64,000 nt of DNA from Candidatus Nitrotoga sp. M5 (GCF_927904885.1 NZ_CAKMNW010000023.1:1-64000), one strand, 5' to 3'; positions 40,772 through 50,490 are shown, numbered from the stretch's first letter. Notes: generated by a model not told the origin, from the sequence alone. Numbers and translations: made by a program.

Positions 40772-41111
40772 ATTTATTTTGTTGCTGTTGTTAGCAGTTT
40801 CATCAGTCCAAGCCCAAGGCAAAGAAACGCCCGCTGACAACTATAAAGCCTATTGCATTCAATGCCACGGTAGTGAAGGAACAGGAAAAGGCGTGAACGC
40901 CCGGGACATGTCGGTCGTGCCGCGTGATCATACCGATGCAAAGTCAATGTCGGGTCGTTCGGATGAAACATTATTCAAGGCTATTAAAGAGGGTGGGACT
41001 GCAATTAACAAATCAATATTGATGCCGCCTTGGAGTGCAACCTTAAGTGACGAGGAAATCAATGATTTAGTGCAGTATCTACGCAAGTTATGTAAGTGCA
41101 AATTTGGCTAA
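40761..41111 (+). CDS. ncgC: Monohaem cytochrome c NcgC
   Basis: 116 residues with a signal peptide (KFILLLLLAVSSVQA) and one haem site CIQCH at 32-36; Met of LMPPWSATLS is a likely axial ligand. Starts inside ncgB, so co-translated. Electron carrier of the nirK operon. Confidence 0.88.
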   Translation: MPSKFILLLLLAVSSVQAQGKETPADNYKAYCIQCHGSEGTGKGVNARDMSVVPRDHTDAKSMSGRSDETLFKAIKEGGTAINKSILMPPWSATLSDEEINDLVQYLRKLCKCKFG

Positions 41112-41180
41112 ATAAGTGGCAGTAGCCAGAAGTAGTGGTAATAAGTAGATGATTTGTATTTAATTTAAATAGGGAGGGAT

Positions 41181-42125
41181 ATGAATATAATTAAAAATAC
41201 AGCTGTTGCTGTAATGATGCTTGCTGGCCTTATGTCCGCGCAACAAGTTTTAGCAAAAACCGTTAAAGTCACGATGACCGCGATGGAATTGGACCTGCCT
41301 GTGAATAACAAGGGTGATGTCAAAATGGCAGCTTGGACATTCGATGGCTCCATTCCGGGCAAGCCTGTCCGCGTAAAGGAAGGAGACACGATTGATTTCA
41401 CTTTGATTAATCCCGCCGGAAATAAAAATTCACATGCAATGGACTTTCATGCGGCTCAAGTTGACGTGCTGAATGAGTTCGCTTCAATTAAGCCGGGGCA
41501 AAAAAAACATTTCAAGTTTGAAGCCAAGGTTCCAGGCGTATTCATGTATCACTGTGGCGCAAGCTCGATGGTTCAGCATATTGTAAAGGGAATGTACGGA
41601 GTGATTATCGTCGAGCCAAAAGACACAAAGGACTATCCAAAAGCTGACCGTGAATACATTCTGATTCAACAGCAATATTTCCCGGACACCGAGAATATTA
41701 CTGCCTTGCTTGAAAACAAAGATTGGAAAGGTTCTCTGATCAACGGCAAAATGTTTCATTACGATCCTGTTCATGAGCCAAATGCAACTCAGGTTCTGGA
41801 GTCTAAGCCAGGCGAACGTGTCCGTATTTTCTTTGTAAATGCGAACATCAACAATCCGGTTGCTCTGCATCCTATCGCAGGAATTTGGGATCGAGTCTAT
41901 ATCAACGGTAACCCGAAGAATACGCTATACGGTATTCAAACATACAACGTGGCGGTCGCTTCAGGCGTTACCCTAGACATCGTTTCGCCTGCTGATCGGC
42001 CGACCAATGTTGCAATAGTTGACCATGCGATGGGAGCGGCGTTACGCGGTGCTATAACAGTGTTAATGAACAAGCCTGACGCTGATCCGACAAAAGGACG
42101 TGGTGATGAAATTCTGATCAGATAA
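41181..42125 (+). CDS. nirK: Copper-containing nitrite reductase NirK
   Basis: 314 residues, periplasmic, reduces nitrite to NO. All ligands are visible: type 1 copper His85, Cys125, His133, Met138; type 2 copper His90, His124 and His282; catalytic Asp88 (MDFHAA) and His230 (LHPIAG). The short form with YHCGASSMVQH is typical for ammonia oxidisers rather than denitrifier AniA/NirK. AGGGAGG ribosome site. In Nitrosomonas it helps remove nitrite/NO produced during ammonia oxidation. Confidence 0.95.
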   Translation: MNIIKNTAVAVMMLAGLMSAQQVLAKTVKVTMTAMELDLPVNNKGDVKMAAWTFDGSIPGKPVRVKEGDTIDFTLINPAGNKNSHAMDFHAAQVDVLNEFASIKPGQKKHFKFEAKVPGVFMYHCGASSMVQHIVKGMYGVIIVEPKDTKDYPKADREYILIQQQYFPDTENITALLENKDWKGSLINGKMFHYDPVHEPNATQVLESKPGERVRIFFVNANINNPVALHPIAGIWDRVYINGNPKNTLYGIQTYNVAVASGVTLDIVSPADRPTNVAIVDHAMGAALRGAITVLMNKPDADPTKGRGDEILIR

Positions 42126-42154
42126 TTTCTAGCAAAGCTAATCCCGCTAGTTTC

Positions 42155-42174
42155 GAGGAGGTCTTGGCCTCCTC
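42155..42174 (+). other. GC-rich hairpin after nirK
   Basis: GAGGAGG and CCTCCTC form a perfect 7-base stem around a 6-base loop, 30 bases after the nirK stop. No T-run follows, so it may stabilise or shorten the mRNA rather than end it strongly. Confidence 0.45.
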
Positions 42175-42369
42175 CTGATATTAAAGTCGGGCATATCACA
42201 TAACATTGCGCCCCTTAGTTATAAAAGCTAATATGATTAAGACTCCAACGCGTTGGAATGTCTATTTTCGAAAAGAGGGGATTAGAGTCCACAAATGAAA
42301 ATGTATTGGCATAGAACCTGATGGAGATCATCCGAACTTAAACGATACAAACTTATAAGGTGATTAATT

Positions 42370-43044
42370 ATGAAAATTAAAAAAGTCTGTGTTCTTGTTT
42401 CCTCGCTAATCGCGGCTGGTTTTTTGTCTGCCCCAGCTGTTGCTGCGGCCAATGGTCCTCTGGCCGGTTATACAATTCATGTTGCGGCTCCACATGTTAT
42501 GAATGGAGAAATTATGGGCCCATATCATCATTACTGCAAAGCAATTAATGCCGATATAATTCAATGCATTCTGTTTGAATCAACTCAGCCCAATGCTCGT
42601 ATGACAGAAGTCGAATACATGGTCTCCAAAAGGCTCGCCAGAACGTCCTTACCAAAATGGTCACATACGCAAAATTGGCACGATCACCAGGAGGAGATAG
42701 ACACTGGTCGCGTTGCTATAATTAATCCAACTGACCCAAAAGAGCAAGAAGCCTTGGCGAAATATGTAGGCAACACCGACGGCATTATTTTCCATCTCTG
42801 GCCTGAAGGCGCCCCTATTCCTGACGGTTCTGTCCACATTCCTCAATCAGTTGGAAATTGGGAAGCGAGACATGGAAAAATTGTGAGTAAAGGATCGTCA
42901 AGCCACCACGAGTCGAGCCACGACCACGGGGCGAACCACGACCACGACCACGGGGCGAACCACGACCACGACCACGGGGCGAACCACCAAGAGTCGTCAA
43001 GCAGCGGGTCGTCAAGCAACAACTATTACGCAACTAAAAAATAA
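42370..43044 (+). CDS. DUF1264-like exported protein with His/Asp-rich repeat tail
   Basis: 224 residues with a signal peptide (VCVLVSSLIAAGFLSAPAVA). The body (MGPYHHYCKAINADIIQCILF, EYMVSKRLARTSLP, WHDHQEEIDTGRVAI) matches the DUF1264/oil-body-associated type of protein. The C-terminal tail carries three units of DHDHGANH, encoded by 24-base tandem repeats, flanked by Ser-rich segments. Such tails bind Cu, Ni or Zn. It follows nirK and precedes copper-efflux genes, so a periplasmic copper buffer or delivery role is plausible, though unproven. Function of DUF1264 is unknown. Confidence 0.75.
   Translation: MKIKKVCVLVSSLIAAGFLSAPAVAAANGPLAGYTIHVAAPHVMNGEIMGPYHHYCKAINADIIQCILFESTQPNARMTEVEYMVSKRLARTSLPKWSHTQNWHDHQEEIDTGRVAIINPTDPKEQEALAKYVGNTDGIIFHLWPEGAPIPDGSVHIPQSVGNWEARHGKIVSKGSSSHHESSHDHGANHDHDHGANHDHDHGANHQESSSSGSSSNNYYATKK
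42919..42988. repeat. 24-base tandem repeat in the His-rich tail
   Basis: About three copies of a unit built of GGGGCGAACCAC followed by GACCACGACCAC. They encode the DHDHGANH repeats of the exported protein. Copy number could vary by slippage in frame. Confidence 0.8.
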
Positions 43045-43060
43045 GTTTCTTTATTTCTTA

Positions 43061-43108
43061 AAGAGACACGGGGTTTGTCCATGACGGGATGAATTCTGTG
43101 TCTTTTTA
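43061..43108 (+). terminator. Possible terminator after the DUF1264-like gene
   Basis: AGAGACAC pairs with GTGTCTTT across a long (about 28-base) loop, and the distal arm runs into TTTTATTTT. Weak hairpin but the T-run supports termination. Confidence 0.45.
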
Positions 43109-43129
43109 TTTTAAATGTGAGGTGATGTC

Positions 43130-43564
43130 ATGTTTTTTATAAAGAAAAATGCGTGGGTATGGATTGCTATCTTTCTGAGCGTCTGCTCGCAAAGCACATT
43201 GGCTTTTCACAAGGACGTGTACGAGCCGCGTGTACCTAAGGCGATTATTGAGCACGAACAGCAAGTAAAAAGTCCTTATCCCGTAACACCAGAGCGAATT
43301 GAAGCAGGCCGTAAAATTTATGTTGGGGCTGGACTTTGTGTAACTTGCCATAGCAGGGATGGTACAGGCGTCAGTCTACCAGGGCATTCTGCACGTGATT
43401 TTACCGATGCAAAATGGCAGAAACTTCGCACTGACGGAGAATTAATGTGGGTTTTAAAAAATGGAAGTCCGGGAACTGGAATGCCGATTCGGGTTGGAAC
43501 GGATATAAACGAGGAAGATGGTTGGAACGTGATTCAATATATACGTACCTTCGAGGGAAAGTAG
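43130..43564 (+). CDS. Monohaem cytochrome c
   Basis: 144 residues with a signal peptide (NAWVWIAIFLSVCSQSTLA) and one haem motif CVTCH at 70-74; Met in GTGMPIRVG is the likely sixth ligand. Class I small cytochrome, periplasmic. Placed between the His-rich protein and the copper-efflux pair. Partner unknown. Confidence 0.85.
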   Translation: MFFIKKNAWVWIAIFLSVCSQSTLAFHKDVYEPRVPKAIIEHEQQVKSPYPVTPERIEAGRKIYVGAGLCVTCHSRDGTGVSLPGHSARDFTDAKWQKLRTDGELMWVLKNGSPGTGMPIRVGTDINEEDGWNVIQYIRTFEGK

Positions 43565-43847
43565 ACCTTTTTTAAAAGGCAATCCTTCCTCCTCATCAAG
43601 TTTGCAACGCACCCTTGCCCGCCATGGGACTAGGGCATTCGAATATTATTTATACCTCTAGCAACCTGTCAGACTTAAAAAAAGCGGTGAAATAGTCACC
43701 GTTCAGCTAAGTTTTCAGCCAATTCCTTCTAAGTCCAGCAGTTGCGAAGGTAATAAATTTTGCCTCTTAAATTAGAAGGACGTAGGAGTTATATCGCAAA
43801 TGAAGCGCATTGTTTAGCGATAGGCCAGATGGAATCGGAACATCAGT
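43565..43847. other. Intergenic region before cusB
   Basis: About 280 bases, no outer-membrane partner gene. GCGGTGA/TCACCGT form a hairpin around 43684-43702 without a T-run. The cusBA promoter should be here. Confidence 0.35.
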
Positions 43848-45158
43848 ATGACGAAAAAAATAGCGGCAGGGATAGTACTGTTAGGAATCGTCATTCTGGC
43901 TTGGTATTTCTTCAGTCAGCGCATTTCTATTACTTGGCTCGATACTCAAACGACTCCAACCGCAACGCCTGAGACCAAGACCTTATCTTTATCTGAGATA
44001 GGCAAAGCCAGACAGGAAAAAATATGGATTTGCCCGATGCACCCAGAGATCATGCAGAATCATCCGGGCAATTGCCCGATTTGCGGCATGGATCTGGTCC
44101 AATCTAAAAATTCCGCAACGCACAATCACAACCTTGGTATTCATGTCGATACCGCAACCATTCAGAAGCTTGGTGTCAGGTTGGAAAGTATAAAATTAGC
44201 CCCGCTCAGTCAGCAAATCAGTACTTATGGGAACATAACGTTCAATGGAAATACACTTTATAACGTCCATACCAAATTCAATGGCTGGATCAAAAAGCTA
44301 AATATCAATTCTGTAGGACAGCAGATCCGCAATGGACAAGTCATCTATGAGATTTACTCTCCTGATTTGATTGCACAGCAGGAAGATTACTTGAGATTTA
44401 TGGAACGCCGTGATCAGACGTTAGAAACGATAGGCAATATTTCCCCGCTAGAGGGCAACCGATATGTGATAGAACTTCTGCAGGACCTTTCCAGAGAAAG
44501 AACTAAATTTCTCTATGAAGATATTGGCATTGAATCAGTTCTCAATATGGAAGACTCTCTTCAACCAATTGATATGGTTAAAATACTGTCTGGTCAGTCA
44601 GGTGTCGTGACACAAGTTAATGCGCGCGAAGGTAACTTTGTTACGCCTGCCACCACTCTGTTTACACTGGCTGATGTTTCCACGGTATGGGTTGATATCA
44701 CGCTTTACCCCGATCAGGCTGGCCGGGTAAAGAAGGGTGATGCCGTGACCATAAAAAGCCTCGATGGGGAGGAAATCCAGACCAAGCTCGACTTTATTAA
44801 TCCGCTTGCTGAAAACAATAAAATCAACGCCAGGGTAACGCTGAAAAATACCGATCTTCGCTTGCGTCCTGGCAGCTTTGTTGACGTTATCATCCACGCC
44901 GAACCTTACGAAACCCTCGTTTTGCCGCGATCATCAGTCATGCACACTGGACAAGGAGATTGGGTAATATTGTCCAGAGGAGAGGGGCATTTCCTTCCTG
45001 TTAATATCGAAACAGGGATCGAAAGCGGAGACTGGATCGAGGTTGTAGATGGGCTGCTGGAAGGCGCAGAAGTCGCAGTAAATGGCCAGTTTCTGCTGGA
45101 TGCGGCATCGTCGCTGCATGACGCCGCGCAACGCATGCAGGAATCGCACAAACATTAA
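43848..45158 (+). CDS. cusB: Copper/silver efflux adaptor CusB-like
   Basis: 436 residues, membrane fusion protein linking an inner-membrane RND pump to an outer-membrane channel. After an N-terminal anchor helix comes a heavy-metal-binding domain, ICPMHPEIMQNHPGNCPICG (Cys62, 76, 79), typical of CusB/SilB. The barrel-sandwich hybrid (lipoyl-like) and alpha-hairpin follow (YSPDLIAQQEDYLRF), then beta-barrel. The stop overlaps the cusA start. Confidence 0.88.
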   Translation: MTKKIAAGIVLLGIVILAWYFFSQRISITWLDTQTTPTATPETKTLSLSEIGKARQEKIWICPMHPEIMQNHPGNCPICGMDLVQSKNSATHNHNLGIHVDTATIQKLGVRLESIKLAPLSQQISTYGNITFNGNTLYNVHTKFNGWIKKLNINSVGQQIRNGQVIYEIYSPDLIAQQEDYLRFMERRDQTLETIGNISPLEGNRYVIELLQDLSRERTKFLYEDIGIESVLNMEDSLQPIDMVKILSGQSGVVTQVNAREGNFVTPATTLFTLADVSTVWVDITLYPDQAGRVKKGDAVTIKSLDGEEIQTKLDFINPLAENNKINARVTLKNTDLRLRPGSFVDVIIHAEPYETLVLPRSSVMHTGQGDWVILSRGEGHFLPVNIETGIESGDWIEVVDGLLEGAEVAVNGQFLLDAASSLHDAAQRMQESHKH

Positions 45159-48100
45159 TGATTGCAAGCGTTATAACTTGGTCATTACGCAACCGTCTGC
45201 TGGTTTTGCTGCTTGCAGCTTTGATCAGTGCCTGGGGCATTTATTCCTTGCGTCATACCGCACTGGATGCAATCCCCGATCTTTCTGACGTCCAGGTCAT
45301 CATCAAAACCACTTATCCCGGTCAATCTCCACAAGCGGTAGAAGACCAGGTGACTTATCCGCTTACCACGGCATTGCTGTCGGTACCCGGTTCTACTGCG
45401 GTTCGCGGCTTTTCCATGTTCGGCGAGTCATTTGTTTACATCATTTTCAAGGATGGAACTGATCCCTATTGGGCACGCACCCGCGTGCTCGAATACCTGA
45501 GCCAAATGGCGGGAAAGCTGCCGCCAGGCGTCACGCCGTTACTCGGGCCGGATGCGTCCGGCGTAGGCTGGATTTTTGAATACGCGCTAACCGACCGTCA
45601 GCATCGCCACGATCCCGACCAATTGCGTGCACTACAAGATTTCTTTCTGAAATACGAATTGCAAAGTTTGCCCGGTGTCGCCGAAGTAGCGAGTGTCGGT
45701 GGAATGGTGCGGCAATACCAGATAGAAGTAAATCCGACACGGCTGGCCGCGTATAAACTGACACTGGACCAAGTGGCACAATCAGTACGCGACAACAACC
45801 TGACCGGCGGGGGATCAGTAGTAGAAATGGGGCGCGCTGAATACATGATCAGGGCGCGCGGCTACCTCAAAACACTGGATGATTTCCGGCAAATTCCGCT
45901 CGGCACAGACGGACAAGGCATCCCCATCCGCTTGCAGGATGTGGCACATATCCAGACTGGGCCGGCAGTGCGTCGTGGCGTTGCTGATCTCGATGGTGAG
46001 GGCGAAGTAGTGGGTGGCATCGTCGTAATGCGCTATGGCAACAACGCACTAGAAACGATAAAGCGAGTCAAGACGCGCTTGCAAGAACTGAAAGCAGGAT
46101 TGCCCCAAGGTGTGGAATTAGTTGTCACTTATGATCGCTCCGGCCTGATCAATCGTGCCGTCAGCACCTTACGCGAGAAACTGATCGAGGAATCACTGGC
46201 AGTCGCTCTGGTCTGCCTGCTATTCCTGTTTCACCTGCGTTCATCGCTGGTGGCAGTTGTAACATTACCCGTCGGCATCTTGGCCGCTTTCATTATCATG
46301 AAACAACAGGGCATCAGCGCCAACATCATGTCGCTGGGTGGCATCGCCATCGCCATCGGTGCGATGGTCGATGCTGCCATTGTGATGATTGAAAACATGC
46401 ATAAACATCTGGAGCGTGCCGGAGCTAAACCCGATTATTGGCAGGTGGTGAAGGCAAGCTCACTGGAAGTTGGCCCAGCCCTGTTCTTCTCGCTACTGGT
46501 AATTACCGTCTCCTTTCTGCCGGTGTTAACGCTGGATGGGCAGGAAGGCAAGTTATTCGCTCCCCTTGCCTACACAAAAACGTACGCGATGGCCGCCAGC
46601 GCGTTCCTGGCGATCACGCTCACACCGGTGCTGATGGGTTATTTCATTCGTGGACGCATTCGTCCAGAACAGCGCAATCCGCTGAACCGCATATTACAAA
46701 CCCTGTACCGGCCAGTCCTGCTGGCCGCCTTAAGCAAACGCAAGTTGACCATATTCGCCACGCTACTGCTATTAGCTACCGTAGCATGGCCGCTGTCAAA
46801 GCTGGGTAGCGAATTTATGCCGCCACTATATGAAGGCGACTTGCTGTATATGCCAACAACCCTGCCCGGCTTATCCGTAGACGAGGCGGCCAATATTTTG
46901 CAAATCACCGATCGTCTTATCCTTGCACTGCCGGAAGTCGAGCGAGTATTCGGCAAGGCCGGACGGGCCGATACGGCGACCGACCCGGCACCACTTTCGA
47001 TGCTGGAAACCACCATTCTGCTGAAGCCGCGTGACCAGTGGCCAGCGGGAGAAACGATAGAGCAATTGATACAAAAACTCGACGAGCAAGTGCGCCTGCC
47101 AGGACTCACCAATTCCTGGGGTTACCCGATCCGCACCCGTATAGACATGCTTTCCACAGGTATCAAAACCCCGTTGGGAATTAAAGTCACCGGCCCGGAT
47201 CTTGCTGGCATCACTGATGTTGCTCAGCAAATTGCGGCGGCGATCAAAAGCGTGCCCGGCACGCGTACCGTATTTGCTGACCGCTCCACTGGCGGGCGTT
47301 ATCTCGACATTGACATTAACCGGACTCAAGCCGCACGTTATGGCGTTACCGTGGCCGATGTGCAGCGCCTCGTGCAAGGCGCAATCGGTGGCGAAAACAT
47401 CGGCACAGTGATTGATGGGCGTGAACGCTTCCAGATCAACCTGCGTTATCCACGTGCCATGCGCGATTCACTACCGGCACTGGCGGCAAGCAGAATCATC
47501 CTGCCTTCCGGGGAGCAAGTGCCGTTGGGCGAATTGGCTCATTTGCACTTCAATGAGGGGGCTTCGGAAATAAAAAGCGAAAACGCACGTTTGACCGCCT
47601 ATGTATATATCGACATCGCCGAGCGCGATCTGGGCGGTTATGTGAGCGAAGCCAAACGCACACTGGAAAAATCGGTGACGTTGCCGCCCGGTTATGCCAT
47701 TGCCTGGTCGGGCCAGTATGTAAACTTGCAACATGCCAAAGAACGCATGCAGTGGGTCATCCCGCTGACTTTGATACTGGTGATCTTGTTGCTATACATG
47801 CACTTTCGCCATTTTGGCAAAGTGCTGTTGGTGCTGCTGTGCCTGCCGTTTTCCTTGATCGGCGGCTTCTGGCTGGTGTACGCGCTGGGATATAACTTAT
47901 CGGTAGCCGTAGCGGTGGGCTTTATTGCGCTGGCTGGCGTAGCCACCGAATTTGGCGTAGTCATGCTGCTATATCTCGACAATGCCATCGAAGACTTACG
48001 TCGTGCCGGACGTTTGAACAATCGTCGCGATTTGCACCACGCCATTATTCAGGGAGCACTGTTGCGCATCCGCCCAAAAATGATGACCGTTTCGGTCATC

Positions 48101-48268
48101 GTGGTGGGCCTGCTGCCGGTAATGTTCAGCCAAGGTGCCGGTTCAGAAGTTATGAAACGCATTGCCGCGCCGTTAGTAGGCGGCATGCTAACGGCTCCGC
48201 TGTTGTCGCTAATCGTTATCCCAGTGCTTTACTCGTGGTGGCAAGGGCGGGAAATTGTTAAGGACTAA
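45158..48268 (+). CDS. cusA: Copper/silver RND efflux pump CusA-like
   Basis: 1036 residues, twelve-helix proton-driven RND pump of the heavy-metal type. TM4 reads SLGGIAIAIGAMVDAAIVMI, the CusA/SilA form of the proton-relay region rather than the CzcA form. Porter-domain segments with LMPTTLPG-type and periplasmic loops are complete. Likely exports Cu(I)/Ag(I) from the periplasm and cytoplasm. No cusC or cusF is linked, so an outer-membrane partner must be elsewhere. Confidence 0.9.
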   Translation: MIASVITWSLRNRLLVLLLAALISAWGIYSLRHTALDAIPDLSDVQVIIKTTYPGQSPQAVEDQVTYPLTTALLSVPGSTAVRGFSMFGESFVYIIFKDGTDPYWARTRVLEYLSQMAGKLPPGVTPLLGPDASGVGWIFEYALTDRQHRHDPDQLRALQDFFLKYELQSLPGVAEVASVGGMVRQYQIEVNPTRLAAYKLTLDQVAQSVRDNNLTGGGSVVEMGRAEYMIRARGYLKTLDDFRQIPLGTDGQGIPIRLQDVAHIQTGPAVRRGVADLDGEGEVVGGIVVMRYGNNALETIKRVKTRLQELKAGLPQGVELVVTYDRSGLINRAVSTLREKLIEESLAVALVCLLFLFHLRSSLVAVVTLPVGILAAFIIMKQQGISANIMSLGGIAIAIGAMVDAAIVMIENMHKHLERAGAKPDYWQVVKASSLEVGPALFFSLLVITVSFLPVLTLDGQEGKLFAPLAYTKTYAMAASAFLAITLTPVLMGYFIRGRIRPEQRNPLNRILQTLYRPVLLAALSKRKLTIFATLLLLATVAWPLSKLGSEFMPPLYEGDLLYMPTTLPGLSVDEAANILQITDRLILALPEVERVFGKAGRADTATDPAPLSMLETTILLKPRDQWPAGETIEQLIQKLDEQVRLPGLTNSWGYPIRTRIDMLSTGIKTPLGIKVTGPDLAGITDVAQQIAAAIKSVPGTRTVFADRSTGGRYLDIDINRTQAARYGVTVADVQRLVQGAIGGENIGTVIDGRERFQINLRYPRAMRDSLPALAASRIILPSGEQVPLGELAHLHFNEGASEIKSENARLTAYVYIDIAERDLGGYVSEAKRTLEKSVTLPPGYAIAWSGQYVNLQHAKERMQWVIPLTLILVILLLYMHFRHFGKVLLVLLCLPFSLIGGFWLVYALGYNLSVAVAVGFIALAGVATEFGVVMLLYLDNAIEDLRRAGRLNNRRDLHHAIIQGALLRIRPKMMTVSVIVVGLLPVMFSQGAGSEVMKRIAAPLVGGMLTAPLLSLIVIPVLYSWWQGREIVKD

Positions 48269-48721
48269 TCAAGGAATGCTGCTATGGACCTGTATCGCGT
48301 CAGCGATGTTACATCTTGCCCGCTTCACAGCACTCCATAATTCGCTGTGCTAATGCGCTGCTCAAGCATTGATTAGATTGTGGGAAGCCAAGTTGACGGA
48401 ATCTACCGCCTATTTCCAGGCTGATGCTAATTGCGCTTGCACAGCGTCTAATGGGATTTTTGTTGCTCGACTCTTTGATCGTATAAACTGTCTCCGCCCG
48501 AATTACCGTGCCGAGACACTGGCATGAGATGAAAATCTGGTCAGCGGCTAGCTGAGTAAATCACGATTGCCAACAAGCGTTAGCTCCGAATTTTTTCAAG
48601 CAAGATAATAAACATTTATTTAGTACATTGATTTATATTTATTTTTTTGAAAAACAGAGTTTGTTATCTTTAGTTGATGATAATAAACTTTATTCATACA
48701 GCTGATTATTAAGTGCTTGTA
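48269..48721. other. Intergenic region between cusA and the accessory genes
   Basis: About 450 bases with no recognised gene; short frames are broken by stops. It becomes AT-rich near the end. It could mark the edge between core and accessory DNA. Confidence 0.4.
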
Positions 48722-50221
48722 CTAACTCCCCGAGTTAAAATCAGTTGGCGATGAAAATAAATCCCCCGGCTTATCTACTAGAGTAGATTTGGTGTAAGCC
48801 ATGTTGCGCTTGGCACGGTTGGCAAGGGCTACAAGCACACCTTGTTCCAACCATGTTTTAAGCATACGAGAAGCCTTGAGCGTGTCCACTTGGGCAATCC
48901 GGCACAAGTCGATATTGGCAATCTGGCCTTTACGGTCAATCCAGTCGCTGACTTCATCCCACACGCTCGGGCGTTCCAAATTCAGCAGCGTGACCGTCAC
49001 GCTTTCAACGGCTGTCGCAGTATTCTGTGCGTACTGAGGCGGGTAGAGGTGTGCAGCCGCCATTTCGGCGAACATCATACGCACGCCCTCACCCGCATCA
49101 ATGTTGGGCGGCGATGGAAACTCCCGCAATGCAGTGGCAATCAAAGTATTTCGTGCTTTTGAACCAGCAGACGCAATGTTGGCAAGCGTGATTGCACCCA
49201 GAAATATACCCGGACTTTCCACTTCGATGCGGTTATCAAAAATACGGATGAAAATGTCGCGGTTTAGGCGATAGTCGCGATGAATCACCGCATTCACAAT
49301 CGCCTCTTTCATCACTCGGTCAGGATAAACGTGTCGTGTTTTGAAGCCGCTGCTGGAAAGGGTAACGCCCTGCGCCAATTCATCTTGCACCGCCCGTATG
49401 GCTTCGTCGATCTGATCTATCAATGGCCCGCGTATTGTTTTAGGCTGTTTGCGCAAATTGGGTGTTGGCCCGGCTGTCACCGCATTCCCGTCATACACCA
49501 TCAGACGAATATCGGCACGCTTTCTATGCGCCGCCAGCAAGCTGCCTGGTTCGTCGGCAAATAGCAACACCGCCGCAAGTCGTGGCAAGATTTCGCCACT
49601 CATTTTTTCGGCCAATCCGATGCGACAAAGCTGTTCGGCCTGCGTACCACTTTTCAATCCGCGTGCCGCCACAAAGCGTGCCCATGCATCAGTCGTTAAT
49701 AGTTCCAATTTAATTGGCAACGGTTCGCTTTCTACGCTCCTCACGCCGCGCTGATAGGAAAGTTCGGTGATTTCAGCGGCGGTCATTTGGCGGTTACCTG
49801 CTTCCAGTCGTATCCATGTGCCGTCATTCACAATCGAATGTACCTTGTCGCTCTTCGTCACATGCGCCAGTAGCAAGTGCCCGGCAGTACCATCGCGCAA
49901 AGTGCAGGGAACGTGCACAAAACGGAAGGTTTCAATTGGAATTGGCGGTTGAAACTCTGTGCGTAACTTGCGTTGCAGTTCGTCTACTGCTTCGGGGTTT
50001 TCCTGAACACCATAGAAACGAGCCGTACCCGATGATTTATGCGGGTCTTCCACACCCAGGGCCAGCGCACCGCCATCGGTATTGGCAAAGGCGCACAGTG
50101 TTTCCAGTGCTTTGCCCACCATCTTACCGGAGACGCGCTTAAAATCCAGCGTGCGGCTTTCGGGCAGGGCAAGTATCTTGTTGATGAGGTTTGCTGCTTG
50201 AGTGGGGTCGATTTCAATCAT
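48722..50221 (-). CDS. AlbA_2/HATPase-domain transcriptional regulator-like protein
   Basis: 499 residues. The N-terminal AlbA_2 (Schlafen AAA_4) domain shows ESRTLDFKRVSGK and LCAFANTDGGALALGVEDP. The middle has an HATPase_c_4-like module typical of RecG-like regulators (YPDRVMKEAIVNAVIHRDYR, IRIFDNRIEVESPG). The C-terminus looks like a winged-helix. Such proteins often sit in defence or mobile islands; function unknown. Its start overlaps the stop of the helicase stump (ATGA). Confidence 0.75.
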   Translation of the reverse strand: MIEIDPTQAANLINKILALPESRTLDFKRVSGKMVGKALETLCAFANTDGGALALGVEDPHKSSGTARFYGVQENPEAVDELQRKLRTEFQPPIPIETFRFVHVPCTLRDGTAGHLLLAHVTKSDKVHSIVNDGTWIRLEAGNRQMTAAEITELSYQRGVRSVESEPLPIKLELLTTDAWARFVAARGLKSGTQAEQLCRIGLAEKMSGEILPRLAAVLLFADEPGSLLAAHRKRADIRLMVYDGNAVTAGPTPNLRKQPKTIRGPLIDQIDEAIRAVQDELAQGVTLSSSGFKTRHVYPDRVMKEAIVNAVIHRDYRLNRDIFIRIFDNRIEVESPGIFLGAITLANIASAGSKARNTLIATALREFPSPPNIDAGEGVRMMFAEMAAAHLYPPQYAQNTATAVESVTVTLLNLERPSVWDEVSDWIDRKGQIANIDLCRIAQVDTLKASRMLKTWLEQGVLVALANRAKRNMAYTKSTLVDKPGDLFSSPTDFNSGS

Positions 50222-50490
50222 TTTATCAATCCCCTTTCTACATCGCGGTAAGCGTTGGCTGCCGCCATTTTAAGCGCCTTAATCCCTTCTTGTAGCGGAC
50301 GCTGCATACCCACCAACACCCGGCAAATTTGGCCACTTTCTGAACGCCAATCCGCAATAAGATGATCTATCGCCTGCCAGCCGCGCAGATTAAAATAACC
50401 CGCACAAAAATCTTCACGTTTCGAAGTTGCAAGCGTTGAATGCAACGCGTCCAGTAGCTTTTGCGAGATGTTGTCAAAAATGCGTGGCAT
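50218..50490 (-). pseudogene. Stump of a PLD-type helicase N-terminus
   Basis: 90 residues starting MPRIFDNISQKLLDAL and containing DFCAGYFNLRGWQAIDHLI and ICRVLVGMQRPLQE, the N-terminal phospholipase D-like module of large SNF2-family defence helicases (about 1000 residues). The rest is absent and the frame ends at the overlapping AlbA gene. It is most simply a deletion remnant that now forms an operon with the downstream gene. Confidence 0.65.
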
